Below, piece after piece: positions 28,438-36,759 of a stretch of 64,000 nt of DNA. Location: the NCBI GenBank assembly GCA_020632715.1, contig JACKFA010000001.1:682001-746000 (forward strand), given 5' to 3'. Under the pieces are notes generated by a model, which was not told the origin of the DNA, did not search any database, and saw only the letters and a program-made list of their open reading frames with translations. How positions within the stretch are numbered: the first letter of the stretch is position 1; the number at the start of each line of letters is the position of its first letter. The stretch is from Deltaproteobacteria bacterium. Lineage in GTDB: Bacteria; Myxococcota_A; UBA9042; PHBI01. The translations under genes and the position numbers were made by a program.

Positions 28438-28866
28438 ATGGCCGACAACGACACGTCCATGCCCTCCCGCATCGTCTACGCCGACGACGACCTCGAGCTC
28501 GCCGGGCTCGTCGCCGACGCCCTCACCGAAGAGGGCTACGAGGTGATCGTCGCGAACGACGGCGAGGAGGGTCTCGAGACCGTCCTCGTCGAGCAGCCCG
28601 ACATGGTCATCCTCGACGTGATGATGCCCGGCCTCACGGGCTGGGAGGTCGCGAAGTACCTCCGCTCGAAGACGATGTTCGACGGCACGCCGATCCTCAT
28701 GCTGACGGGCATCGGCGAGCGCATGAACGCGATGACCGCGCCGCTCTACGGCGCCGACGCCTTCATGGACAAGCCGTTCGAGATCGACGACCTGCTCGCC
28801 ACGGTCGCGAAGCTCCTCGCCGCGCGTCCGCCGCGCGAGGAGTCCGATCACGAGCTCGAGGACTGA
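28438..28866 (+). CDS. CheY-like single-domain response regulator
   Basis: A 142-residue receiver domain with nothing else attached. The acidic pocket YADDD, the phospho-acceptor Asp in VILDVMMPG, the switch Thr in LMLTG and the Lys in MDKPFEIDDLL are all present, so it should be phosphorylatable. The ATG at 28438 is used; ATG at 28459 is an alternative starting just before the receiver core. No histidine kinase lies next to it. It is divergent from the disordered-protein gene and convergent with cdsA. Output would be by protein-protein contact. Confidence 0.93.
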   Translation: MADNDTSMPSRIVYADDDLELAGLVADALTEEGYEVIVANDGEEGLETVLVEQPDMVILDVMMPGLTGWEVAKYLRSKTMFDGTPILMLTGIGERMNAMTAPLYGADAFMDKPFEIDDLLATVAKLLAARPPREESDHELED

Positions 28867-28928
28867 CACGGGCAGCTCGAGCCACGCGAGCGCCCTCGTG
28901 AGCCACCGCGGCCCCGCAGGCCGCGCGC

Positions 28929-29723
28929 TCACATCCTGAAGACGGGCCGCAGGAACGCGAACACGACCGGGAAGGCGAAGAGCACGCCGTCGAGCCGGTC
29001 GAGCATCCCGCCGTGCCCCGGCAGGATCGTCCCCGAGTCCTTCACGCCGCACGACCGCTTGATGAGCGACTCGACGAAGTCCCCCATCTGCGCGACCGCG
29101 CCGCCGACGAGCCCGATGAGCCCGGCGTAGACCGGCGACACGCGCCCGGGCCAGAAGATCACCGCGAACCCGGCCGCGACGCCGACGCTCCCGAGGAGCC
29201 CGCCGATCGCGCCCTCGACGGTCTTCTTCGGCGACACCACCGGGTAGAGCTTGTGCCGCCCGAGCGCCCGCCCCGCGAAGTACGCGAACGTGTCGCCCGC
29301 GAACACGAGCGACAGCGCGAACACCACGGGGAGCCGCCCCGGCTCGCGCGCGAGCTCGAGCCCGAACGAGAGCGGGAGCACCACGTAGAGCCACGCCGCC
29401 CAGACCGTCGCGATGCGCATGAGCGCCGTCTCGATCGGCAGCGGGCGCGCGAGCACCGCGAAGCCGGGCACCGCCATCGCCAGGACGAGCGGCAGCGCGA
29501 GGTCCTCCGGGTAGAACCAGCTCACGAGCTGGAGCGCGGCCATCGTCGCGACGCCGACGACGCGCTCGAGGCGACGCCCCGGCATCGCCATCGCGAGGAG
29601 CTCGTGCACGCACATCCCGCTCGCCGCCACGAACACCGTGACGACGGCCCAGGCCGGCCCCTCGACGAGCAGCAGGACGAGGAGCGGAGCGAGGAGGAGA
29701 CCGGTCGCGAGGCGTGTCAGCAT
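28929..29723 (-). CDS. cdsA: Phosphatidate cytidylyltransferase
   Basis: A 264-residue polytopic inner-membrane enzyme making CDP-diacylglycerol from CTP and phosphatidate, the precursor of phospholipids. The family signature S-x-x-K-R-x4-K-D-x-G-x2-L-P-x-H-G-G is exact near residues 208-228 (SLIKR, KDSG, LPGHGG). About seven to eight hydrophobic segments are visible. The ATG at 29723 begins the first membrane segment; the longer open frame upstream is Ser/Pro/Arg-rich and not part of the family. No dxr, uppS or frr neighbours are present, unlike in many bacteria. It is divergent from the STAS operon. Confidence 0.95.
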   Translation of the reverse strand: MLTRLATGLLLAPLLVLLLVEGPAWAVVTVFVAASGMCVHELLAMAMPGRRLERVVGVATMAALQLVSWFYPEDLALPLVLAMAVPGFAVLARPLPIETALMRIATVWAAWLYVVLPLSFGLELAREPGRLPVVFALSLVFAGDTFAYFAGRALGRHKLYPVVSPKKTVEGAIGGLLGSVGVAAGFAVIFWPGRVSPVYAGLIGLVGGAVAQMGDFVESLIKRSCGVKDSGTILPGHGGMLDRLDGVLFAFPVVFAFLRPVFRM

Positions 29724-29795
29724 GCCGGGACCTTGCCGCAAAACCGCGCGGTTGTCTCGCCGGTCGCGGGGCGGCTCGGGCGGCCGCGGGTCGCG

Positions 29796-29824
29796 TTGCA
29801 CGTCCGAGTGCCCGGGACTATGCT
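29796..29824 (+). promoter_or_regulatory. Candidate promoter of the partner-switching operon
   Basis: TTGCAC (29796-29801), a 17-base spacer, TATGCT (29819-29824). The predicted start is near 29831, so the ATG at 29833 would be almost at the 5' end, consistent with the absence of a ribosome site. Confidence 0.45.
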
Positions 29825-29832
29825 CGTCGGCC

Positions 29833-30672
29833 ATGCAGGGATCCGGCAGACAGCGGCTCCACGCGCGCCTCGGCCGCGGCGAGGGGTGGGTGGCGCTCCG
29901 ACTCGAGGGGGTGGTCGACGAGCACAACGGGCTCGACGAGCTGCTCGACAGCCTCGGCGCGGGCCCCGCGGCGCTCCTCATCGACCTCGGCCGCGTGCGG
30001 CGCATCAACTCCGTCGGCGTCCGCGACTGGGTCGGCTGGCTCAGGCGCGCCCGCGAGCGCTTCGCGCCCGTCGTCCTCTACGACTGCACCCCCGCCGTGA
30101 TGAACGAGGTCAACCTCGTCCGGAACTTCGCCGAGGGCGCCCTCATCACGACCTTCAAGGCCCCCTACTACTGCGACCGCTGCGGCGCCGAGGGGCTCGA
30201 GACCCTCGACGCCCTCGCCCTCCGGCGCGCCGAGGTCCGCGAGGCGCCGGCCTTCCCCTGCGGAAAGCCCGCCTGCGCCAACGCCCTCGACGACGCCGAC
30301 GAGACCTATTTCGCATTCCTCGACGACCAGCAGGGGATCCCGATCCCGAAGGAGCTCGATCCGCTCATCGCCGCCGCCCGCCGCGCCCTCGACGGGGCCG
30401 CCCCCACGCCGGCGCAGCCGACCGCCGGCGCCGCGTCCGTCCCCGCCGAGCGCGCGAACGCCCCCGTCGCCGCGCTCCACTCCGCGCTCGCCGCGCGCGC
30501 CGAGGCCGCCCCCGCGAGGGTCGCGCCACCGCAGCGCGTGGTGATGCCGGACGTGGCGCCGACGCCCCCTCCACCCACCAGCCACGGCAAGGACCTCGTG
30601 TTCATCGCGATCGTCATCGCGATGTTCGCCATCCTGGCCGTGCTGGTCTACCTCATCACGACCCTGGAGTAG
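29833..30672 (+). CDS. STAS-like anti-sigma-antagonist domain protein with Zn-Cys motif and C-terminal TM anchor
   Basis: A 279-residue protein. Residues about 10-105 resemble a STAS domain: GWVALRLEGVVDEHNGLDELL, then AALLIDLGRVRRINSVGVRDWVGWL. The position that is D-S-(S/T)-G in SpoIIAA/RsbV is N-S-V-G, so the phospho-acceptor Ser may be kept. A four-Cys set (Cys114, Cys117, Cys143, Cys148) looks like a small zinc knuckle. A Pro/Ala-rich linker follows, and the protein ends with one hydrophobic segment (about 254-277), making it tail-anchored. The ATG is at 29833. It is the first gene of a tight five-gene run with a SpoIIE-type phosphatase and a HATPase, the usual enzymes of partner switching. 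No sigma factor is seen. Confidence 0.75.
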   Translation: MQGSGRQRLHARLGRGEGWVALRLEGVVDEHNGLDELLDSLGAGPAALLIDLGRVRRINSVGVRDWVGWLRRARERFAPVVLYDCTPAVMNEVNLVRNFAEGALITTFKAPYYCDRCGAEGLETLDALALRRAEVREAPAFPCGKPACANALDDADETYFAFLDDQQGIPIPKELDPLIAAARRALDGAAPTPAQPTAGAASVPAERANAPVAALHSALAARAEAAPARVAPPQRVVMPDVAPTPPPPTSHGKDLVFIAIVIAMFAILAVLVYLITTLE

Positions 30673-30676
30673 CGCG

Positions 30677-32251
30677 ATGAAGCTGACACTCGGCGTCAAG
30701 CTCACGCTCACCTCCACGCTGCTCGTGGCGATCGTGGTGGCGTTCCTGGGCTACATCCACGCCGTCAACATCCGCGACCGGCACCGCGACTTCGCGCTCG
30801 AGCGCGAGAAGGCCTTCGAGCAGACCGCCGTCGACCTCGCCGAGAACGGCGCGAACATCCTCGCCGTCGCCGTGAGCGAGCACCTCCAGGGCACGGAGCT
30901 CGCGCAGCTCGACTTCATCGTGCGCCAGCTCGTCGCGCAGGACGATCGCATCGTCTTCGTGCGCCTCGCCGACCACCTCGGCAAGGTCCTCGCCGACTCC
31001 TCCGGCCGCGTCACGCCCGGCTCCCTCGAGACCCTCCCGGAGGGGCGCGACGAGCTCCTGAAGCCCGCCGTCAGCGAGGAGACCCACGAGGGCAAGCGGA
31101 TCCTCACCGTCCGCCGCCCGATCCTCATCGCCGAGAAGGCCGGCGACAAGGCCGACAAGCTCGTCGGCGTGGTCTACTTCGGCTACGACCTCTCCCCGCT
31201 CGACCAGGCGCTCGCCGAGATCCGCGCGAAGGAGGCCGACGCCGTCCGCGAGTCGCTCGGCTTCTCGCTCAAGGTCGGCGTCATCGCGCTCATCTTCGGC
31301 GCCCTGCTCTCGCTCCTCCAGGCCGTGCGCTACGCGCGCCCCATCCGCCGCCTCGCGCAGACCACCGAGCGCATCGCCGCCGGCGACCTCGCCGCGCGCG
31401 TCGCCGTCACCCAGCGCGACGAGGTCGGCACCCTCGGCCACCAGTTCAACCACATGGCCGACCGCGTGCAGCAGCTCCTCGTCGAGACGGTCGCCAAGGC
31501 CGAGCTCGAGCACGAGCTCAACCTCGCGCGCGAGATCCAGACCGTCCTCGTGCCGGGCCCGGGCGGCCACACGGCGCCTGGGCTCGAGGTCGCCGGCCAC
31601 TACGAGCCCGCGCAGGCGTGCGGCGGCGACTTCTGGGATCTCGCGTCGCTCCCGCGCGGTCGCGCCTCGATCTTCATCGGCGACGTCACCGGTCACGGCG
31701 TCCCGGCCTCGATCCTCACGGCCACGGCCAAGGGTTGCCTCGACACGCTCCGGCACGTCCACGGCGAGAACGTCCAGGTCGCGGAGACGATGCGCGTGCT
31801 CGATCGTGTCATCCACGAGGCGGGTCATGGCACCTTCTTCATGACTGCTGCCGCCATGGTCCTCGACACGACCCAGAGCACCCTCTACTACTCGGCAGCC
31901 GCTCACCCGCCGGGGCTCCTGCTCCGCTGGACCGAGAGCGGCATCAAGCTGAGCCGCCTCCAAGCGCGCGGGAACCGCCTCGGCGACGGCGACGCCGCCG
32001 GCTTCGAGGCGCGCCGCGTGCGCGTCGCCCCGGGCGACCTGCTCGTCTGGTACACCGACGGCGTCGTCGACGCGATCGACCGCGACGGGCGCACCTACAC
32101 GGCGCGCCGCCTGCTGCAGACGCTCTCGCAGGCGCGGGTCGAGCAGACCCCCGAGGAGGTCCTCGCGATGGTCGTCGGCGACCTGAACGACTTCCGCGGC
32201 GACACGCCCCTCGAGGACGACGTGACCCTCGTCATCGGGAGGGTGCAGTGA
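30677..32251 (+). CDS. Membrane sensor HAMP-SpoIIE (PPM) phosphatase
   Basis: A 524-residue protein. TM1 about 10-30, an extracytoplasmic sensor region about 31-190 (FIVRQLVAQDDRIVFVRLAD, VGVVYFGYDLSPL), TM2 about 193-218, a HAMP domain (ARPIRRLAQTTERIAAGDLAARV) about 218-270, then a complete SpoIIE/RsbU-type PPM phosphatase (about 285-524) with CGGDFWDL, GDVTGHGVPASILTA, YYSAAAHPPGLLLR, WYTDGVVDA and LEDDVTLVIG. All metal-site Asp are present. It would dephosphorylate a phospho-STAS protein in response to an outside signal; the obvious candidate is the gene product just upstream (4-base gap). The ATG is at 30677. Confidence 0.93.
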   Translation: MKLTLGVKLTLTSTLLVAIVVAFLGYIHAVNIRDRHRDFALEREKAFEQTAVDLAENGANILAVAVSEHLQGTELAQLDFIVRQLVAQDDRIVFVRLADHLGKVLADSSGRVTPGSLETLPEGRDELLKPAVSEETHEGKRILTVRRPILIAEKAGDKADKLVGVVYFGYDLSPLDQALAEIRAKEADAVRESLGFSLKVGVIALIFGALLSLLQAVRYARPIRRLAQTTERIAAGDLAARVAVTQRDEVGTLGHQFNHMADRVQQLLVETVAKAELEHELNLAREIQTVLVPGPGGHTAPGLEVAGHYEPAQACGGDFWDLASLPRGRASIFIGDVTGHGVPASILTATAKGCLDTLRHVHGENVQVAETMRVLDRVIHEAGHGTFFMTAAAMVLDTTQSTLYYSAAAHPPGLLLRWTESGIKLSRLQARGNRLGDGDAAGFEARRVRVAPGDLLVWYTDGVVDAIDRDGRTYTARRLLQTLSQARVEQTPEEVLAMVVGDLNDFRGDTPLEDDVTLVIGRVQ

Positions 32252-32261
32252 GGGGGGCGAC

Positions 32262-34772
32262 GTGATCCGGGCGCTCCGAGGGCGCCGCGTGGCCGCGCTC
32301 GCGGCGATCGCGGTCGGGTTCGCCACTATCGTGGCGAGCGCGCTCGTAGTCCCCGGCGCGCGCGCAGCACAACCGCTCTCGCCGCAGGAGCAGGCGCGCC
32401 GCCTCCAGCTCGCCGACGACGCCATCGACTCGGCGCGGACGCTCCTCGCGCGCGACGAGAAGCGCGCGGCCGCCCAGCGCCTCGAGGAGGCCGAGGGACT
32501 CTACAAGGGGATCCTCGACGGGAACCCCGGCCAGAAGGACGCCGCCGTCGGCCTCTCCGACGTCTACTACCTCACGAAGCGCTACGAGGAGGGCGTGAAG
32601 CTCCTCACCCCCCTCCACGACCGCGAGCCGGACGACCACGACGTCGCGCACCAGCTCGGCCTCCATCTCTATCGCAAGGGGGAGGCGAGCCTCGCGGTGC
32701 CGCTCCTCGAGCAGGTCGCCGCCGATGACGGGCGCTTCGACGCCGCCTGGCTCCTCGCGGTGCACTACTACCGCCAGGCCGAGTGGGAGAAGGGCCTCCC
32801 GCACGCCGAGCGCTACATGCGCGCGCGTCCCGACGACACGCGCGCGCTCGCGCTCATCGGCACCTACTACCTCAAGACCGACCGCTTCACCGACGCCGTC
32901 GACGCGCTCGACCGCTACCTCGCCGAGTTCCCCGACAACCTCTCGGCGCGCATCAACCGCGCGAACGCCCTCTTCCGCATGGGCGACTACGCGCGCGCCG
33001 GCATGGCCTACGAGACGCTCGTCACCCAGAACCCCGACCGCGCGCGGCTCCTCTACAACCTCGCCGCCGTGCGCATCAAGCAGGACCGCTGCGACGACGC
33101 CATCCCGCTCCTCGACCGCTTCATCGAGAAGACCAAGAACGACGCGTCCGCGCGCTACTTCCGCGCCGACTGCCTCATGCGCCTCGGCCGCCTGAAGGAG
33201 GCGCGCGCGGCCTTCGAGGACGCGTCGCTCGACCAGGCGAACAACCCCTGGATCGAGTACTCGCTCAGCAAGATCGACTTCGCCGAGGGCAAGACCGAGT
33301 CGGCCCTCTCGCACGTGCGAAAGGCCATGAGCATCGCCCCCACCGAGTGGGAGATCGCCTCGTGGCTCGGGACTTTGCTGCGCCGCACAGGCGACCCGAA
33401 GCAGGCGCTCACGTGGCATGACAAGGCGCTCGAGCTCGCCCCCGACGACCCGACGAAGCAGGCCGGCGTCGCCTCGGTGCACGTCGAGCGCGGCCGCGAT
33501 CTGTGGGCGCTCGACCGCACGGAGGACGCGCTCGCCGCCTTCGAGCGCGGGCGCGAGCTCGATCCCGAGTCGAGCGAGGCGCGCCTCGGCGCGGCGGCGG
33601 CGCAGACGCGGCTCGCGCTCGCCGTGCGCGCGGCCGATCCGGCGGCGGCGAAGGCGCGGCTCGACGCGGCCCTCGCGTTGATGCCGAGCTACGCCGCGGC
33701 GCGCACGAACCTCGCGCTGCTCGCGCTCGACTCGGGCGACACGGCCGAGGCCGAGCGGGTCATCGAGGGGGCGCCCGAGCCGAGCCTCGGCCCGGATCAC
33801 GCGGCCGTCCTCGCCTACGTGCGCCTCCTGAAGGACGACGCGGCCGGCGCCGAGACGGCGCTCAAGACCGCGCGCGCCGCCGGCAAGGGCGGCGTCGCGC
33901 CGGGGCTCGCGGGCCTCGTGCGCGAGGTCGAGGCGCACCTGGCCGCGCGCCGCGGCGACTGGCAGGCGGCGGCCGACGCCTTCGAGGCGGCCTACGCCGC
34001 GTCCCCGCGCGACAGCCTCGACCGGGCGCGGGCGCGGGCGCGGGCCTGGCTCGAGGTCGGCCTCGAGCGGCTCGCGCGCGGCGACGCCGGCGCGGCGAAG
34101 GCGGCGCTCGCGAAGGCGGCCGGGCAGCGCGCCACGTTCGCCGCCGACGATCGGGCGACCCTCGACTTCGCGACCGCGGCGCTCGCGGTCGTCGCGGGCG
34201 GCGACACGGGTCCCGCGACCCGCGCGCTCCAGACGCTCCTCGGGAGCGCGACCTACCGCGGCCCGCGGTGGTCGAACGTGCGCGAGGTGGGGCAGGTCTA
34301 CGTCGCCTACGGCCACCTCCAGGCCGACGATCCCGACAAGGCCCTCGCGCTCCTCGAGCGCGTCGGCGAGGGAGGCGCGGTCGGCGCAGCGGCGGCGCGG
34401 ATGACGCGGTACGCGAAGGATCTCATCGCGCGGCGGGCCTACGCGGCCGGGAAGTTCACGGCGGCCGAGCTCATCTGGCGCGAGCTCGCCACGAAGGATC
34501 CGAGCGACGGCGCGGCCGCCACGAACGCGGCGGCGGCGGTGTTCATGGCGGGCCAGCCGGACGCCGCCGAGGCGGCCTGGCGGAAGCTCACCGCGGCGGG
34601 CGGACCGCCCGAGGCGTTCTTCGACCTCGGCGTGGCGCTCGACCGGAAGGGGCAGCCGCGCGCCGCCTACGACGCGCTCCGCAGCTACGTCGGCCTCGGC
34701 GGCCAGGCGGGCGACGCGCCGGAGCGGGTGAAGGCGAAGGAGCGCGTGTTCGGCTTCGGGGGGAGGCTCTGA
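32262..34772 (+). CDS. Large TPR protein, secreted or periplasmic
   Basis: An 836-residue protein starting with a signal peptide (AALAAIAVGFATIVASALVVPGARA, cleavage near residue 36). The rest is nearly all tetratricopeptide repeats (for example AVGLSDVYYLTKRYEEGVKLLTPLHDREPDD, ALIGTYYLKTDRFTDAVDALDRYLAEFPDN, NLAAVRIKQDRCDDAIPLL). Roughly 18-20 helix pairs are estimated. The start is GTG at 32262 with AGGGGGGC upstream, 10 bases after the phosphatase stop. Its stop overlaps the next ATG (TGATG). It is likely a periplasmic scaffold that works with the neighbouring binding protein and the sensor part of the phosphatase; this is inferred from operon context only. Confidence 0.85.
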   Translation: MIRALRGRRVAALAAIAVGFATIVASALVVPGARAAQPLSPQEQARRLQLADDAIDSARTLLARDEKRAAAQRLEEAEGLYKGILDGNPGQKDAAVGLSDVYYLTKRYEEGVKLLTPLHDREPDDHDVAHQLGLHLYRKGEASLAVPLLEQVAADDGRFDAAWLLAVHYYRQAEWEKGLPHAERYMRARPDDTRALALIGTYYLKTDRFTDAVDALDRYLAEFPDNLSARINRANALFRMGDYARAGMAYETLVTQNPDRARLLYNLAAVRIKQDRCDDAIPLLDRFIEKTKNDASARYFRADCLMRLGRLKEARAAFEDASLDQANNPWIEYSLSKIDFAEGKTESALSHVRKAMSIAPTEWEIASWLGTLLRRTGDPKQALTWHDKALELAPDDPTKQAGVASVHVERGRDLWALDRTEDALAAFERGRELDPESSEARLGAAAAQTRLALAVRAADPAAAKARLDAALALMPSYAAARTNLALLALDSGDTAEAERVIEGAPEPSLGPDHAAVLAYVRLLKDDAAGAETALKTARAAGKGGVAPGLAGLVREVEAHLAARRGDWQAAADAFEAAYAASPRDSLDRARARARAWLEVGLERLARGDAGAAKAALAKAAGQRATFAADDRATLDFATAALAVVAGGDTGPATRALQTLLGSATYRGPRWSNVREVGQVYVAYGHLQADDPDKALALLERVGEGGAVGAAAARMTRYAKDLIARRAYAAGKFTAAELIWRELATKDPSDGAAATNAAAAVFMAGQPDAAEAAWRKLTAAGGPPEAFFDLGVALDRKGQPRAAYDALRSYVGLGGQAGDAPERVKAKERVFGFGGRL

Positions 34773-35725
34773 TGTCGCGTCGGTGGTCGATCGTGCAGGT
34801 GGCGGCGGCGCTCGCGCTCGCGCTCGCCGCGCTCGCGCCGGCGCCCGCGGCGCGCGCGGAGGAGCTCGCGCTCGGCGTCTTCCTCCCGCAGGCGACCTTC
34901 GCGACGAACGCGGAGCGCACGGAGTACGCTCAGAAGCTCGCCGAGCGGCTCACGGCCGCGGTCGGCGGCGACACGAGCTTCCGCGCGCGCGTGTTCGCGC
35001 GGCGCGACGACGCGACCGCCTTCCTCCAGGCGCGCAACGTCGACGTGCTCGTGACGGACGGCCTCCTCCTCGTCGACCTCGCGGGCGCCGACGTCGTGGC
35101 GCACGCGCTCGGCGAGACGTCCGCCGCGCTCTACGGCCGCGACGGGGTCACCGTCGAGGGCCTCGCGGGCAAGACGGTCGCGGTCGTCGAGGCGGGCCAG
35201 GACGACGCCAACTTCTTCGCGAACGCGGCCCTCGCGGGCGAGCTCGCGCCGAAGCGCTACTTCGGGGATCTGCGCCGCAGCAAGGACGCCGCCGCCGCCT
35301 TCGGCGCGGTGCGGGCGAGCGCGGCGGACGCCGCCTTCGGGCCCGAGGGGCACCCCGCGGCGAGCGGGCTCGTGCTGCTCGCGAAGGGGGGCGCCCTGCC
35401 GGTCGCCGTGGCCGCGTTCCCGGTCGGGAGCCGCGTGCCGGCGACGGCGCGCCCGACGATCGTCGCGGCCCTCACCGGCGGCGCCGGGGTCGGTGGCGGC
35501 ATCAAGGGCTGGACGGGCGGCGCGGGCGACGCGCTCGGGAAGGCGCGCGGCCTCGCGGCGGCGACGCCGCGCGTGCTGACGGCGACGCCGATCCTCGCGG
35601 CGGGCGCGGACGAGGGCAAGCTCACGCCCCCGCCGATCCGCCTCGAGACGTCCGGCGAGCTCCCGAAGCCGGTCGCCCCCAAGGGGGTGTCCGTGGCGCC
35701 CGAGCTCCCGGAGAGCGGCCCGTGA
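34772..35725 (+). CDS. PhnD-like periplasmic substrate-binding protein
   Basis: A 317-residue exported protein: signal peptide about 1-28 (ending APAARAEE), then a type 2 periplasmic binding fold resembling the phosphate/phosphonate PhnD family (LALGVFLPQATFATNAERTEYAQKLAERL, VDVLVTDGLLLVDLAGADVVAHALG, LAGKTVAVVEAGQDDANFFANAAL, SKDAAAAFGAVRASAADAAFGPEG). A Gly/Pro-rich tail follows. No ABC transporter permease or ATPase is next to it, so it is more likely a sensory ligand-binding subunit than a transport component. The ATG overlaps the preceding stop, and the last bases overlap the next gene's GTG. Confidence 0.75.
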   Translation: MSRRWSIVQVAAALALALAALAPAPAARAEELALGVFLPQATFATNAERTEYAQKLAERLTAAVGGDTSFRARVFARRDDATAFLQARNVDVLVTDGLLLVDLAGADVVAHALGETSAALYGRDGVTVEGLAGKTVAVVEAGQDDANFFANAALAGELAPKRYFGDLRRSKDAAAAFGAVRASAADAAFGPEGHPAASGLVLLAKGGALPVAVAAFPVGSRVPATARPTIVAALTGGAGVGGGIKGWTGGAGDALGKARGLAAATPRVLTATPILAAGADEGKLTPPPIRLETSGELPKPVAPKGVSVAPELPESGP

Positions 35726-36672
35726 AACCACCGCCGGAGGGTCTCCTCTTCGTCGGCGGGATGGACGACGCGCGCGCCGAGGGCGCGATGCGCCGGCTCG
35801 GGCTCGTCGTCCTGAAGCCGGTCGACGCGCTCATGTTCCCGCGCACGCGGCTCGGCGTGGCGGTGCTCGACCCCGACGCGTTCGGGGTCGACGCCGTGAA
35901 GAGCATCACGCGCGCCGCGGAGACGCTCGGCGAGACGCCGCTCGTCCTGCTCTCGGGGGCGCGGGAGCGGTCGGAGCTCGCGCAGCTCGTCGAGATCCCG
36001 AGCCTCGCGGGGCTCGTCGCGCGCGATCACGTCTCGAGCGACGACGAGCTCGAGCGGGCGCTCCGGGCCCTGACGACGGGCCTCCCGCCGGGGCTCGAGC
36101 CGCACGTGACGGGGGGCGCCGCGAGCCCGCCGTTCGCGCGCAGCGTGCCGTCGAGCCAGGACCGCGACGAGCTCCTCGCGGCGCTCGAGGAGTACCTCGG
36201 AGAGCGCGGCGTCCGCGCGCGGATCGCGGGCATCGTCATCGACGCCTGCGAGGAGCTCCTCACGAACGCCCTCTACGACGCCCCGACGGACGCCGATGGC
36301 CGCCACATCTACGCCGAGGTCGATCGCCGACACGCGATCTTCCTCGCGGGCGGCTCGCGGCCGGAGGTGCGGGCGACCGTCACGAACGGCGAGGTCGTCG
36401 CGAGCGTGCGCGATCCCTTCGGGAGCCTCGAGCTCGCGGCGGTGCGGCGGTGGCTCGCGAAGGGGCTCGGCGCCCACGACGATCAGCTCGACGACACGAA
36501 GAAGGGCGGCGCCGGGCTCGGCCTCGCGCGCGTCTTCGCGATGGTCGACCGCCTCTCGATCCGCGTGCGGCCGGGCGCCGAGACCGAGGTCGTCTTCGCG
36601 GTCGCGACGAAGGGCGCGCGCCGCGACATGGCGGCGCGGCCGACCGGGCTCCTCCTCAAGCGCGACGGCTGA
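35722..36672 (+). CDS. Receiver-like domain fused to HATPase (anti-sigma-kinase type)
   Basis: A 316-residue protein. Residues about 5-125 look like a degenerate receiver domain (LLFVGGMDDARAEGAMRRLG, GVAVLDPDAFG, PLVLLSGARERSE). The C-terminal half is a GHKL ATPase of the RsbW/SpoIIAB type with N box IDACEELLTNALYDA and G box KGGAGLGLARVFAMVDRL. The His used for histidine-kinase autophosphorylation is not evident, fitting a serine-kinase or anti-sigma role. The start is GTG at 35722, a GTGA overlap with the previous stop. It is the last gene of the five-gene operon, and with the STAS and SpoIIE proteins completes a partner-switching set. Confidence 0.85.
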   Translation: MKPPPEGLLFVGGMDDARAEGAMRRLGLVVLKPVDALMFPRTRLGVAVLDPDAFGVDAVKSITRAAETLGETPLVLLSGARERSELAQLVEIPSLAGLVARDHVSSDDELERALRALTTGLPPGLEPHVTGGAASPPFARSVPSSQDRDELLAALEEYLGERGVRARIAGIVIDACEELLTNALYDAPTDADGRHIYAEVDRRHAIFLAGGSRPEVRATVTNGEVVASVRDPFGSLELAAVRRWLAKGLGAHDDQLDDTKKGGAGLGLARVFAMVDRLSIRVRPGAETEVVFAVATKGARRDMAARPTGLLLKRDG

Positions 36673-36674
36673 GC

Positions 36675-36693
36675 CATGCTGCAACGCAGCATG
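36675..36693. repeat. CTGC-N3-GCAG palindrome
   Basis: CATGCTGC-AAC-GCAGCATG, perfect 8-base arms, 2 bases after the stop of the HATPase gene. It is related to the palindromes at 26774 and 51547 and matches the CTGC-N3-GCAG form described for PhaR sites. Confidence 0.7.
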
Positions 36694-36731
36694 ATTGCCG
36701 CGCACGACCACGATCAGCGCGGTCACGCGCC

Positions 36732-36748
36732 GTTGTGCAGCGCAACAT
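36732..36748. repeat. Imperfect TTGTGC-AGC-GCAACA site
   Basis: The second palindrome-like site in the 87-base gap between the convergent HATPase and udk genes, 57 bases from the first. It shares GTTGTGCAGCGCA with the site at 51547. Confidence 0.6.
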
Positions 36749-36759
36749 GAGCCGCGCGA

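Noticed and set aside
30656..34316. Two long minus-strand frames opposite the SpoIIE and TPR genes
   Set aside because: They mirror strong plus-strand genes that have complete domain motifs; no start signals or protein family features.
34772..35725. Phosphonate or phosphate ABC transporter component
   Set aside because: No permease or ATPase genes are adjacent; the gene is embedded in a signalling operon with overlapping start and stop codons.
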